Notes: a model not told the origin generated them from the sequence alone. Counted from the first letter of the stretch, positions 40,963 through 50,734 are shown. The stretch is 64,000 nucleotides of DNA from Halorussus rarus (GCF_003369835.1 NZ_QPMJ01000001.1:1359589-1423588); one strand, 5' to 3'. Numbers and translations are program-made.

Positions 40963-42708
40963 TCAGTCGTGGACGAGCACGTCCAGCACGTCCGGGCCGT
41001 CGCGCTCCAGCGCGGCCGCCAGCGCGGACTCGATCTCGTCGGGGTCCTCGATCAGCCGCCCGCGGGCGCCGTGGCTCTCGGCGTTGGCGGGGATGTCGAC
41101 CGGCGGCTCGAAGTCCATGCCGACGAACTCGTAGTCGTCCTCCTCGCCGCCGAACAGATCGAGCGTGTTGTCCTTCAGGATGCGGTAGTTACGGTTGTCC
41201 GGGATGACGACCGTCAGGTCGGCGTCGTAGCGGGCGGCCGAGTAGAGCGTCTGTGGGTAGTAGAGGTACGACCCGTCGCCGACGAACCCGACCACGTCGC
41301 GGGGGTCGTCGGTTTCGCCCTCGGCGATGGCCGCCCCGACGGCCGCCGGGAGGCCGTAGCCGAGCCCGCCGCCCTTGTTCGAGACGTACTGCTCTGGCGC
41401 GAAGTCCCACCGGGTCAGCATGGCGTACTTGGCGGTGACCCCCTCGTCGACGACGTAGGCGTCGCCGGCGACCCGCTCCATCGCGTCGACGAGTTCGGCC
41501 TTCGAGGCGCGGGGGTCGTCTGCCTCGTCCTCACCCATCGCGGCCATCCGGCTCTCGGCCATCTGCTTGACCATCTCGACCCGGTCGAGGCGCTCGTCGC
41601 GGCCGACCCCTGTCAGTCGCTTGCGGACGAGGCCGGCGAGCTCGCCGAGCACGCGGCCGGGGTCGCCCACGACCGCGGCGTCGGCGGGCTGGTTCTTCCC
41701 GACCTGCCAGGCGTCGTCGCTGACGTGGACGCACGTGGTGTCGTCGGCGACGAGGTCCCGGTCGTGGCGGGTCAGCGTGGTGTTGGTCGAACAGCCCGCG
41801 AAGACGAGGTTGTCGGCGCCGAGCAGGGTGGCCGCGAGGTCCTCGTCCGGCGGGATGTACGACACCCACTGGTCGTGGTCGGTCGGGAAGTCGATCTCGC
41901 AGGCCAGGATCTCGCCATGGACCCGGGCGCCCGCGGCCTCCGCGAACTCGACCGCAGCCTCGACCGCGTCGACGCCCGAGCGCGCCACGCCGTCGCCGAC
42001 GACAAGCGCCACGTCCTCGTCGGGGTCGGCCAGCAGGTCGGCCGCCCGCTCGATCTGGGTCGGGTCGCCCCGGCCGGCGTCCGGAATCTCGCCCAGCCGC
42101 TCGGGGTCGGCGTCAGTCGGCGTCATCATCGCGTCGAGCGGGAGCGCGAGGAACACCGGGCCGGTCGGCGGCGTGAGCGCGACCCGGAACGCCCGCCGGA
42201 GCATCGCCGGCAGCGCCGAGACGTCCCGGACCTCGTCGCTCCACTTGGCGAACTCGCTGGCCATCGATGCCAGGTCGCCCGAGAGGATGGGCTCCTCGTG
42301 GCGGAAGTCGGTGCTGTGGTTGCCGGCGGTCACGACCAGTGGCGCGCCCGCCACGGCCGCGCCGTAGAGGTTGCCCAGGCCGTGGGCCAGTCCGGGCGCG
42401 ACGTGGAGGTTCACGACGCCGACGGGGTTGACTGGGGCCTCACCGCCGGACTGCTCCTCCGGCTCGTCGCCGTCTGCGCGACCGGCGCGCTCCGCGCGGT
42501 CGGCGTGGTACCGCCGGGTGGAGGCGTAGCCCGCGGCCATCCCGACCGCGACGTCCTCGTGGAGGCCGAGGACGTACTCCAGGTCGCTGTCGCCGATGGC
42601 CTCCATCACCGGCAGTTCCGTGGTGCCTGGGTTGCCGAACACCCGCGAGACGCCGTACCGCTCCAGCGCGTCGACGAACAGGTCGGCGCCGGTGTACTCG
42701 TCGGTCAT
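40963..42708 (-). CDS. Thiamine-pyrophosphate enzyme, benzoylformate decarboxylase-like
   Basis: The 581-residue protein starts with the family N-terminal signature SRVFGNPGTTELPVMEAI and has a catalytic Glu in LGLHEDVAVGMAAGYA. The C-terminal TPP domain shows the GDGSYLYYPQTLYSAARYDA motif, where GDG binds the pyrophosphate with magnesium. It is closer to benzoylformate decarboxylases than to acetolactate synthases, which carry a different N-terminal motif. The substrate is a 2-oxo acid, not determined. A 25-residue acidic insertion sits at about 68-93 (ERAGRADGDEPEEQSGG). No small regulatory subunit is nearby. Confidence 0.85.
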   Translation of the reverse strand: MTDEYTGADLFVDALERYGVSRVFGNPGTTELPVMEAIGDSDLEYVLGLHEDVAVGMAAGYASTRRYHADRAERAGRADGDEPEEQSGGEAPVNPVGVVNLHVAPGLAHGLGNLYGAAVAGAPLVVTAGNHSTDFRHEEPILSGDLASMASEFAKWSDEVRDVSALPAMLRRAFRVALTPPTGPVFLALPLDAMMTPTDADPERLGEIPDAGRGDPTQIERAADLLADPDEDVALVVGDGVARSGVDAVEAAVEFAEAAGARVHGEILACEIDFPTDHDQWVSYIPPDEDLAATLLGADNLVFAGCSTNTTLTRHDRDLVADDTTCVHVSDDAWQVGKNQPADAAVVGDPGRVLGELAGLVRKRLTGVGRDERLDRVEMVKQMAESRMAAMGEDEADDPRASKAELVDAMERVAGDAYVVDEGVTAKYAMLTRWDFAPEQYVSNKGGGLGYGLPAAVGAAIAEGETDDPRDVVGFVGDGSYLYYPQTLYSAARYDADLTVVIPDNRNYRILKDNTLDLFGGEEDDYEFVGMDFEPPVDIPANAESHGARGRLIEDPDEIESALAAALERDGPDVLDVLVHD

Positions 42709-42784
42709 GTGGGGGGTATTCGCAAGCCCGCGTGAAAGATGTTGGTCTCTCCCCCGACGGACTTGCGGTCGCGGGCGGCCTCGC

Positions 42785-42973
42785 TCAGGCCGACTCCTGC
42801 GCCGCGGCCCACTTCAGGAACTGCGGCACGACCGCGACTTCGAGGACGGCCATTCCGAGCACGAGCCAGCGAGTCGTTCCTTCGAGGAAGGCGAACGCGA
42901 CGAAGGTGAGAATCGCGGCGCTACTGAGGCCCATGCCGTATCGGACGACCGGTTTTTCGAGCGGGGAACTCAT
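42785..42973 (-). CDS. Small two-TM haloarchaeal membrane protein
   Basis: This 62-residue protein has helices at about 10-30 and 35-52 and the N-terminal motif MSSPLEKPVVRYGMGLSSAA. A longer reading from 43012 would add 13 residues without support. Proteins of this type are found next to varied genes in haloarchaea and have no known function. It lies 77 bp upstream of the TPP-enzyme gene on the same strand but ends before it starts, so it may form a short leader cistron. Confidence 0.6.
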   Translation of the reverse strand: MSSPLEKPVVRYGMGLSSAAILTFVAFAFLEGTTRWLVLGMAVLEVAVVPQFLKWAAAQESA

Positions 42974-43227
42974 GCGAGAGACAATAGGTGTCCACCAGAT
43001 AACTATTTCCATCTCCGCGTCTTGGTCGGTCGCGTCCTGCTCCCGGAACTCCCCGATTCGGGCCCGGCGTCCGCTCGTTCGACTGGCCGAGTCGCCACCG
43101 AGCGGCGGCGGTCGCCCCGAACTTCCACCAGTCTTTTTACCAGTCTGCGCCCACGTTCCATCCGAACTCGTCGCCGACCGGACGGCCGCGCGCCCGGTCG
43201 GCGGTCTCCAGCCGCACCACTCACCAC

Positions 43228-46200
43228 ATGTCCGAGAAGCCGTCCGCGCTCCTGCCCGACGACGAACCGGCCCGCGACAGACTCCGAGCCGCGCTGGCGC
43301 TCGCGTGCGCGCTCGCGGTCGTCGTCGCGGGCGTCGTCGTCCCCGCCGTCTCCGGAGCGGGCCTGGGGCAGACCCCGCTCGGGTCGGTCGTCCCCCAGCC
43401 CGGCGTCGACCCCTACGGGGGTTCAGGCGGCAGCGGCGGTGGCTCGGCGGGCGGCGGACTGGGCGCGCTCAACCCCGGGAGCCGGACCGCCGTCGGCGGG
43501 TCGCTCGGGAGCGATACGAGCGCGTTCCGCTCGCAGAACGCCGAGACCCACTTCACCGTTCGGAGCAAGGCCGCCAGCTACTGGCGGACCGGCGCGTACG
43601 ACACCTACACCGGGTCGGGCTGGAAGCGGTCGGGCGACAGCAGCCCCTACACCGGTTCTGACCGGAGCGGCGGAATCCAGGGCCGGGAAGTCCAGTACAG
43701 CGTGACCCTCCGACGGTCGGCCACCGCGCTGCCGAGCGTCTGGCGACCCGAGTCCGTCTCCCGAACCGGGACCGACTCGCTCTCGGTCACAGACCAGCGC
43801 GCGTTCGTCGCCGAGCGGCCGGTGCCCGCCGGGACGACCTACTCGGGGGTCAGCCACCGCCCGCCGCGCGACCCCGCGCTCCTCCGGACCGCGGGCCGGG
43901 ACTACCCCGCCGAGATCGAGCGCCGCTACACCGAGCTCCCGGCGTCGACAGACCCCCGCCTGAGCGACTTCACCGACGAACTCACCGCCGACGCCGACAA
44001 CCCCTACGAGACCGCCGGCCGGATAGAGTCGTGGCTGGAGTCGAACAAGACCTACTCGCTCAACGTCTCGGAGCCCGCCGGCGATGACGTCGCTTCGCAG
44101 TTCGTCTTCGAGATGGAGCGGGGCTACTGCGAGTACTTCGCCACGGCGATGACCGCGATGCTCCGGACCCAGGGCGTGCCCGCCCGGTACGTCGTCGGCT
44201 ACTCCACCGGCCAGTCGGTCGGCGCGAACACCTACCGCGTTCGGGCGATGAACGCCCACGCCTGGGTCGAGGCGTACTTCCCCGACGTGGGGTGGGTCCG
44301 GTTCGACCCGACGCCCGGCAGCGCCCGCCTGGAGGCCGAACAGCGAGCCTTTGCGAATCAGACCGGTGCCGACCCCGGCCGCTACTCGCCGAACGAGTCG
44401 GGCAGCCCCGGCGAGCAGTTCACTCCGAACGGGTCGGCCGACAGCGCCACGACCGGCGGCGGAAGTGGCTCCGGAACCGCCGCGAGCGGAGGGGGCGCGA
44501 CGGGAACCGGAACGAGCGCCGGGGGAACCCCGGGTACGCAGGGCGAGTCCGGAGCGGGCACGTCGCCCGACTCCGGCACCGCTGGGACGCCCGGCGGCGG
44601 AACGGGCGACGGCTCCGGCACCGCGACGGGGTCGGGGACCGAGTCCGGTTCCGGAACCGGAAATGCCGACTCCGAAACCGGAACCGCGACCGGCCAAGGC
44701 GACAGCGAGAGTGCCGGCGGAAGCGACGGGACGACCGACGGGACCGGCGGAACGACGGGAGCAGACGGCGGTACCACCGGCGGAAGCGACGGAACGACCA
44801 CCGGCCGGAGCGGGGACGGCGAGAACGCAGGCGAGACGACTACGACGACCACCTCTGCGGACGCGCCGGCGAATAGTCCCTACGCCGTCGAACTCAACCG
44901 GACCCCGGTGCCGGGTGCGACGGTCGAAGTGACTGTCACCCGCGACGGGAGCGTCGCCTCCGGCGTTCCGGTCTCCTTCAACGGCGAGCGCGTCGGGGTC
45001 ACCGACGAGTCGGGCGCCGTGACCGGGCAGGTCCCCTACGCCGAGCGACTCAGAATCACCCTCGGCGGGGCGGGTGACGACGCCGAGTCGCTCGCCGCGC
45101 CCGACTCGGGTGCTCGGCCCGCAGGCACGCCGCCAGCGAACTTCGACGCGCCGATGGCGCTGGCGGGCGGGCCGCCGCCGATTCTCGCCGAAACCGACCG
45201 ACAGCGCTCTCGCTCGACCGAGGCGGGCGCACCCGGCAACGAGACCAACGGGACCGAGTACCCGCTGGCGACGAACGCCACCCTCACCGTCTCGGGCGAG
45301 GTGGCGACCGGCAGCGAGGTCGTGGTAATCGCGACGGTCCGGGGCGTGCCGATTCGCAACGCCCGGGTGACCCTCGGCAACGAATCGGTCGGCACCACCG
45401 ACCGACGCGGTCGAATCCGGGCCAAACTTCACGACTCGCCCGGCAACATCACCCTCGCGGTCGCCCGCGGACCGGTCGCCGGCCAGCGCACCCTCACGAT
45501 ACCCCGGCTGGCGGTCTCGGTCGACCCGGCGCTCCCGCTTGCGCTCCCCTGGGCCCCCGTCGACGTGCGGACGACCTACGGCGATGGCCCCCTCGCGAAC
45601 GCGAGCGTCCGGGTCGGCGGCGCGACTCGAACCACCGACATCAACGGCACGGCGACCGCCTCCCTCCCGTTCCGGGGGAGCGCGGAGGTGGTCGTCGCGG
45701 CGAAGGGCCAGACCCGGCGGACGACCGTCTCGAGCCTGTACGCCAACCTCGCGGGGATTCTCGGCGGTCTCGCTCTCGCGCTCAGCGGACTGGGGTACGC
45801 GGCTCACCGCCGGGGTGTCTCGCCGCGTTCGCTCGCCGCGGCGCTGCTCGGGGCGCTCCGCGCGATTCCCGACCTGGCGGTCTCCCTGCTGTTCGGCGCG
45901 GCCGACCGGCTCTCGCGGGCGGTCGAGACCGCGCTGGACGCGCTCGCGGAACTCCGCGCGGGCGAGACCACGGTGCGGGAACTCCTCGCCAGATTCCGGG
46001 CGTGGCTCGGGGAACGATTCCGAGCAGCCCGGCGATCCGCGACCAAGGGCTGGTCGCCTGGCGCGCTCGGCGACGACCCGGCTCCGGACGCGGCGTCGCC
46101 GGACGATCCCGACGCCGACTCCTACCGGACGCTCCGGGAGGCGTGGGAGACCTTCCTCCGGGCGGTCTCGGTCCGGCAGCCCGCGGCTTCGACCCCCGGC

Positions 46201-46422
46201 GAACTCGCCGACCACGCGGTCCGCGAGGACGACCTGCCGGCCGGCCCGGTCGCCACGCTCCGGGACGCCTTCCGGGACGTGGAGTACGGCGCGCGCTCGC
46301 CGGACGACCGGCTCCCGCAGGTCGAGGCGGCCGTCGCCGCCATCGAGCGCGCGATTCGGCCGGAAGAAGACGATACCGAGACACCGGACGACGACGCGCC
46401 GACGCCGGGAGGCGACGACTGA
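43228..46422 (+). CDS. Membrane transglutaminase-like protein with DUF4129 end
   Basis: The 1064-residue protein has a TM helix at about 22-45, then an external region with a transglutaminase-like cysteine-protease-fold domain. C301 (RGYCEYFATAMTAM), H344 (NAHAWVEAYFP) and D360 (RFDPTPG) form the catalytic triad. A Ser/Gly/Thr-rich linker (about 390-545) is followed by three carboxypeptidase-regulatory-like beta domains (about 555-835), a second TM (about 838-860) and a cytoplasmic DUF4129 domain. It is the head of a four-gene operon. TgpA-like proteins work with MoxR/DUF58 partners. Confidence 0.87.
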   Translation: MSEKPSALLPDDEPARDRLRAALALACALAVVVAGVVVPAVSGAGLGQTPLGSVVPQPGVDPYGGSGGSGGGSAGGGLGALNPGSRTAVGGSLGSDTSAFRSQNAETHFTVRSKAASYWRTGAYDTYTGSGWKRSGDSSPYTGSDRSGGIQGREVQYSVTLRRSATALPSVWRPESVSRTGTDSLSVTDQRAFVAERPVPAGTTYSGVSHRPPRDPALLRTAGRDYPAEIERRYTELPASTDPRLSDFTDELTADADNPYETAGRIESWLESNKTYSLNVSEPAGDDVASQFVFEMERGYCEYFATAMTAMLRTQGVPARYVVGYSTGQSVGANTYRVRAMNAHAWVEAYFPDVGWVRFDPTPGSARLEAEQRAFANQTGADPGRYSPNESGSPGEQFTPNGSADSATTGGGSGSGTAASGGGATGTGTSAGGTPGTQGESGAGTSPDSGTAGTPGGGTGDGSGTATGSGTESGSGTGNADSETGTATGQGDSESAGGSDGTTDGTGGTTGADGGTTGGSDGTTTGRSGDGENAGETTTTTTSADAPANSPYAVELNRTPVPGATVEVTVTRDGSVASGVPVSFNGERVGVTDESGAVTGQVPYAERLRITLGGAGDDAESLAAPDSGARPAGTPPANFDAPMALAGGPPPILAETDRQRSRSTEAGAPGNETNGTEYPLATNATLTVSGEVATGSEVVVIATVRGVPIRNARVTLGNESVGTTDRRGRIRAKLHDSPGNITLAVARGPVAGQRTLTIPRLAVSVDPALPLALPWAPVDVRTTYGDGPLANASVRVGGATRTTDINGTATASLPFRGSAEVVVAAKGQTRRTTVSSLYANLAGILGGLALALSGLGYAAHRRGVSPRSLAAALLGALRAIPDLAVSLLFGAADRLSRAVETALDALAELRAGETTVRELLARFRAWLGERFRAARRSATKGWSPGALGDDPAPDAASPDDPDADSYRTLREAWETFLRAVSVRQPAASTPGELADHAVREDDLPAGPVATLRDAFRDVEYGARSPDDRLPQVEAAVAAIERAIRPEEDDTETPDDDAPTPGGDD

Positions 46423-47090
46423 TGCGGACCCGCGTGCTCGGCGGCCTCGGCGCGCTCCTGACGCTCGCGGCGGCCGCCGTCGTCGTCTCGCCGGCGCTGG
46501 CCGACCGGGCGTCCGCGGCGGTCGGCTTCCTCGAATCCCGGGACCCCGAGCGAGTGCTGCTGGTCCTCGGGTCGGTCGTCGGGGCGTACGCCGCGTGGGC
46601 GGCCCGCGCGGGTCGGCCTGACAGGCCGCCGACCGACGCCGCCGCGGCCAGGTTCTCCGACCTCGGTCCCCGGCCCGAGTCGGTGACCGCGGTCGACCGC
46701 ACCCGAACCGGCGAGTCGTTCGACGACCGGGTCGCCCGGGCCTGCGAGGGCGACGAGCGGGCGTTCCGGGCGGTCCGGGTCGCGCTGGCCGACACCGCCG
46801 CCGACGCGGTGGCGAGAGCCGACGACGTCTCGCCGGAGCGAGCGCGCCGGGCGGTCGAGTCCGGCGCGTGGACCGACGACCGGATCGCCGCCGCGTTCCT
46901 CGCCGGCGAGTCCGGGCCGGACTTCCCGCTGCCGGCCCGCCTCCGGGCGTGGCTCGACCCCGCCGCGGAGCGCCGTCGGCGCATCGACCGGACCGTCGAC
47001 GCCGCGAACCGGGTGCTCGACGAGGAGGCCGACGACCGGGTCGTCCCGGGCGACGGAGCGACCGCGGCCGCGGACGGAGGTGACGCGTGA
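46422..47090 (+). CDS. DUF7269-like membrane protein
   Basis: The 222-residue protein has two N-terminal TM helices (about 5-28 and 42-60), then a soluble helical domain with VDRTRTGESFDDRVARACEG and DDRIAAAFLAGE motifs. ATG 46422 shares a base with the preceding stop (TGATG) and its end overlaps the next start. I associate it with DUF7269 because of its place in the transglutaminase/DUF58 operon; this is not verified. Probably part of the same membrane complex. Confidence 0.7.
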   Translation: MRTRVLGGLGALLTLAAAAVVVSPALADRASAAVGFLESRDPERVLLVLGSVVGAYAAWAARAGRPDRPPTDAAAARFSDLGPRPESVTAVDRTRTGESFDDRVARACEGDERAFRAVRVALADTAADAVARADDVSPERARRAVESGAWTDDRIAAAFLAGESGPDFPLPARLRAWLDPAAERRRRIDRTVDAANRVLDEEADDRVVPGDGATAAADGGDA

Positions 47091-48517
47091 ACCGCGACCG
47101 CGTCCCCCGGTTCCGGGGCGCGCTGGCCGGGACGCTGCTGCTGACGACGCTGGGCCTGCTGTACGCCGAGCCGGGGCTGTTCGCGGCCGCCGCGGTCCCG
47201 CTGGCGTACGTGGCGGTCGGCGCGCTCTCGTCGCTGTCGGGGGCGACCGAACCCCGCATCGAACGCAGCTTCGACCCCGCGAACCCGGCGCCGGGCGCCG
47301 AGGTCGAGGTCACCCTGCGCGTCGAGAACGCCGGCGAGTCGGCGCTGGCCGACGTCCGGGTCGTCGACGGCGTCCCAGACGAACTCGCGGTGGTCTCGGG
47401 GGCGCCCCGCGCAGCGGTCGCGCTCCGGTCCGGCGAGGCCGCGACCGCCTCGTACTCGGTGGTGGCCAAGCGCGGCAACTACTCGTTCGAGGACCCGGCG
47501 GTCCGGGTCCGGACCGCGAGCGCGACCGACCGGGTGACGACCGCCGTGCCGGCCGACGGCGAGACGACGCTCTCCTGTTCGCGGTCGGTCGCCGACCCGC
47601 CGTTCGGTCGGGCCTCGCCCCGCCGCGTCGGCACCCACCCGACCGACTCCGGCGGCGAGGGCCTGGTGTTCCACTCCACCCGGGAGTACCGGTCGGGCGA
47701 CCCCATCAGCCGCATCGACTGGCGGCGCCTGGCCAGGACCGGCGATCTCACCACGGTCAACTTCCGGGAAGAGCGGGCGGCCCGGACCGTCCTCGTGGTC
47801 GACGCCCGGCCTGTCGCCCGAACGACGCCGGCCGCGGGCTACCCCAACGGTGCGGCGCTCGCGGCGTACGCGGGCGAGCGACTCTACGACGCCCTGACCG
47901 CGGCCAATGTCGCGACCGACGTCGCCGCGCTCGGCGCGGGCGACGCCGACCCGCCCGACGGCCTCCGGGCCGGCGACGTGCCGTGGGTGAACGCCGACGA
48001 GGATTCTGCGCGAGCCCGACTGGTCTTCGAGGCCGCGGCGCGCGCGGCCGACTGCGACGCGCCCGAACGCGTGCGGACCGACGGGACGGCCACGGGGCGC
48101 GACGAGGATTCGGCCCGGGCCGCTGCCGCCGAGGACGGGAGCGTCGGCGCCTCGCACTCGGCGACGCCGGACGGCGGCAGTACCACCGACCAGACCGTCC
48201 GGCGCCTGCTCGCCAGACTGCCCGCCGAGGCCCAGGTCGTGCTGGTCTCGCCGGTGACCGACGACTGGCCGACGACGCTGGCCCGGGCGCTCCCGGTCCG
48301 GGGTCACGACCTCGCCGTGCTGAGCCCCGACGCGACCGGCGCCTCGCTCGACGCCGGTGCGGCCGACGACTCGGCCGGCCGGACCGTGGCCGCGACCCTG
48401 CGCTCGATTCGGCTCCGGGACCTCCGGACCGCGGGCGCGACGACCGTCGACTGGAACGTCGACGACCCGCTCGGCATCGCACTCGAACGCTCGCTGCGGA
48501 CCCTGCTCCGACCATGA
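47087..48517 (+). CDS. DUF58 domain protein
   Basis: The 476-residue protein has two N-terminal TM helices (about 12-28 and 32-46), a beta-rich CARDB/Ig-like region (about 58-150), and then the DUF58 core: GDPISRIDWRRLARTGDLTT, REERAARTVLVVDARP and so on. DUF58 proteins contain a degenerate VWA-like fold and are partners of MoxR ATPases. GTG at 47087 overlaps the upstream gene by 4 bp. A MoxR-type ATPase lies 3 kb away on the opposite strand. Confidence 0.87.
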   Translation: MNRDRVPRFRGALAGTLLLTTLGLLYAEPGLFAAAAVPLAYVAVGALSSLSGATEPRIERSFDPANPAPGAEVEVTLRVENAGESALADVRVVDGVPDELAVVSGAPRAAVALRSGEAATASYSVVAKRGNYSFEDPAVRVRTASATDRVTTAVPADGETTLSCSRSVADPPFGRASPRRVGTHPTDSGGEGLVFHSTREYRSGDPISRIDWRRLARTGDLTTVNFREERAARTVLVVDARPVARTTPAAGYPNGAALAAYAGERLYDALTAANVATDVAALGAGDADPPDGLRAGDVPWVNADEDSARARLVFEAAARAADCDAPERVRTDGTATGRDEDSARAAAAEDGSVGASHSATPDGGSTTDQTVRRLLARLPAEAQVVLVSPVTDDWPTTLARALPVRGHDLAVLSPDATGASLDAGAADDSAGRTVAATLRSIRLRDLRTAGATTVDWNVDDPLGIALERSLRTLLRP

Positions 48518-50163
48518 TCGACGACCCCGCGCACGCCGAGACCGACGTCTCGCACGACCCGACCGAACCCGACTGGGCGCCGACCCGGGCGAGCACCGCA
48601 ATCGTCCTCCTCGGTACCGCGGCCGGCGCGGCGGCGCTGGCGACCGCGGCGGGCGTCCCGAGGGGGACGGTCGCGGCCGGAGCGGGCGCGGTCTGTCTCG
48701 CGGGCGCGCTCGGCCTGCTGACGGTCGAGCGGTGGCGCGCGCCGGCGACGTTCGCGGCGAGTCTGCTGCTCGTGCCAGCCGGCGCGGGGCTGGCGGTCGG
48801 CGTCGGCTACGAGTCGCTGGTGGCGGTCGCGGCGTCGTTCCCGGCGGCGTCGCCGACCCGCGTGGTGGGGGAGATGCTCCGCATCGCCGGGGTGCTGGCG
48901 GTCCTCGCGGGCTGTACGACGGCCGCGTTCGGCGCGGTCGCGTCGGTCCGCGGCGTCGTCACCCGCCGGGCGGTGTCTCGGTGTCTCGGCGTCGCCGTCC
49001 GGGTCGCGCTGCTCCCGGCGGCGCTGTTCGCCGCGCTCGCCGGCCACGCGGCGGTCACGAACCTCGACCTCGGCGTCGCGGGCGCGCTCGGTGACCTGGT
49101 CGCGGCGGCGACCGGCTGGTTGCTCGCGCCGGCGCCCGGCCGACTCCACTTGCTGGCCTTCTCGCTGCTGCTCGCGGCCGCCGGCTACGCCGCCCACCGG
49201 GCGCTGCGCGAACTGCCGACCCGGGAGCTCGCGGGAGATGCGGCGGTCGGCGACGTGGGGGTCGCCGACGCGCTGGCCGCGCTCCGGCGCGGGCTGGGCC
49301 GGGTCGCGACGGTCGCCCTGCTCGCGGTCCCGCCCGCGTTCCTCTTCGAGGTCGCGGGCTCGACCGGGGTGCTGCGGGAGACACTGCCCGCCGGCGTCTA
49401 CGACTCCCTCGTGGCCGTCACGGCCGCGCCGGGACTGCGCGCGCTGCTCTGGTGGACCGCCATCGGCGCCGGCGGGCTCGCGGCGATCGCGGCGCTCGTC
49501 CGGCGCTCGTCGCGGACCTCAACCCGGGAGCTGCTGGTCGGCTACGCGCCGTTCGCCGCGGGGCTGGCGGTCGTCGCCGGCGCGGCCGCGGTCCACCGAC
49601 CGGTGCTCGACGCGCTGGTCGGGTTCGTCGCCGGGCGGCTCGAACCCCCGCTGACCGGCCAGTTCCGCGACCTCTCGGACTCGGCCGTAACGTTCTACGG
49701 CCCGGAGACGGTCGTCCTGGGACTGGCGGCGGGCGTGCTGGTCCTGGCCGCCGGCGCGGTCCTCGCGCTCTCGGTGGCGTTCGGACTCGGGTTCGTCCCC
49801 GCTGACGCGGCCGGCCCCGCGCTGGCGGGCGGCGGCCTGTTCCTCGCGGCCGGGTTCGCCGGGACGGTCGCCGCGCCGCTATGGGTCGTGCTCGGCGGGC
49901 TCGTCGCCGCGCTGGTCGTCTGGGACGCCGGGGAGTTCGCCGCGGCGCTCGGCTCGGAGGTCGGGCGGCGCGCCGAGACCCGGCGGGTCGAACTACTCCA
50001 CGCGCTGGCCGCGCTGTCGGTCGGCGGCGTCGCGGCGCTGGCTGCGGGCGCGCTGGCGCGGATCGTCCCTGCGGGGCCGAGCGCCGTCGGCCTGGGCGAC
50101 CTCTCGGTCGCGCTGTTCGCGGCGGTCGCGGGCGCGGTCCTGCTGGTGATGGCGCTGCGGTGA
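48514..50163 (+). CDS. DUF7519-like polytopic membrane protein
   Basis: The 549-residue protein is almost wholly hydrophobic, with about 12 predicted helices from residue 28 on, after a short acidic N-terminus (residues 1-25). It has no transporter motif. ATG 48514 overlaps the DUF58 stop (ATGA), so it closes the operon. Proteins in this position are annotated DUF7519 in haloarchaea, from memory. It may form the membrane core of the complex. It is extremely GC-rich and Ala/Val/Leu-rich. Confidence 0.7.
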   Translation: MIDDPAHAETDVSHDPTEPDWAPTRASTAIVLLGTAAGAAALATAAGVPRGTVAAGAGAVCLAGALGLLTVERWRAPATFAASLLLVPAGAGLAVGVGYESLVAVAASFPAASPTRVVGEMLRIAGVLAVLAGCTTAAFGAVASVRGVVTRRAVSRCLGVAVRVALLPAALFAALAGHAAVTNLDLGVAGALGDLVAAATGWLLAPAPGRLHLLAFSLLLAAAGYAAHRALRELPTRELAGDAAVGDVGVADALAALRRGLGRVATVALLAVPPAFLFEVAGSTGVLRETLPAGVYDSLVAVTAAPGLRALLWWTAIGAGGLAAIAALVRRSSRTSTRELLVGYAPFAAGLAVVAGAAAVHRPVLDALVGFVAGRLEPPLTGQFRDLSDSAVTFYGPETVVLGLAAGVLVLAAGAVLALSVAFGLGFVPADAAGPALAGGGLFLAAGFAGTVAAPLWVVLGGLVAALVVWDAGEFAAALGSEVGRRAETRRVELLHALAALSVGGVAALAAGALARIVPAGPSAVGLGDLSVALFAAVAGAVLLVMALR

Positions 50164-50210
50164 GACAATTCCCTCAGCATCGCAGATTCTGATATTCAAA
50201 TCGGCGCGCG

Positions 50211-50235
50211 CTGGCGGACCCTCGTGGTCCGCCAG
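50211..50235. other. Perfect 10-bp stem-loop after the DUF58 operon
   Basis: CTGGCGGACC (50211-50220) and GGTCCGCCAG (50226-50235) are perfectly complementary around a 5-nt CTCGT loop, with two or three more pairs outside. No T tract follows. It could be an RNA processing or stability element of the operon. The rest of this 268-bp gap has low-complexity GAGCGAGCG-type sequence. Confidence 0.6.
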
Positions 50236-50431
50236 TGCGTGCGAGGGACGAGCGAGCGCAGCGAGGAGGTTGGGGAGGCGTGAGGCTGTCGCGGGGCGGT
50301 TGCGGTGCGGTATTCACTTGTGACGGCAGTAGCTAGCTCGGTTCAACAGCCACGACCGGCTACCGTCGCTCGGAAACAAAACCGCCTTCGTCTGAACTGG
50401 TCTCGACTCCAGTCCTAGAGCCAGTTCCTTT

Positions 50432-50734
50432 CTACAGTTCGTGCGTCCGTCCCTCCGCCCCGGACTCCGGCGTCGCCAGCTCCTCCTCCCCGACCTCGGC
50501 ACCCGCCTCGGCCGAGAACCGCCGAATCGCCGTCGCGGGACACACCCACACCTCGTGGTCGTACCAGCAGAACAGCCGGGTCGCCTCCTCGTGGGCCTCC
50601 TCGGCGTCGCGGGCCCGGACCGTGCCCACGTAGCGGGGCGGACTCGCCGGCTCCTCGCGGGCCAGCACCTCCCACTCGGGGTCGGCGTCCGGCCGCGACT
50701 CCTCGACCGCCGCGCGTCGCGCCTTCTCGACCAT
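50432..50734 (-). CDS. PaaB-like small protein (Htur_1727-type RiPP candidate)
   Basis: The 100-residue protein starts MVEKARRAAVEESRP and continues with a short alpha/beta domain: EWEVLAREEPASPPRYVGTV, RARDAEEAHEEATRLFCWYD and VWVCPATAIRRFS. This matches the PaaB-like fold and, from memory, a haloarchaeal group annotated as rSAM-partnered candidate RiPP precursors. The conserved aromatic/cysteine segment LFCWYDHEVWVCPA carries two cysteines. The expected radical-SAM partner is not within 20 kb in this window. The C-terminal 20 residues are acidic and disordered. Confidence 0.55.
   Translation of the reverse strand: MVEKARRAAVEESRPDADPEWEVLAREEPASPPRYVGTVRARDAEEAHEEATRLFCWYDHEVWVCPATAIRRFSAEAGAEVGEEELATPESGAEGRTHEL

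Noticed and set aside
43423..47478. Very long open frames on the strand opposite the transglutaminase operon
   Set aside because: They are Arg/Pro/Gly-rich readings with no motif; GC-rich codon use opens antisense frames, and the sense proteins have clear domains.
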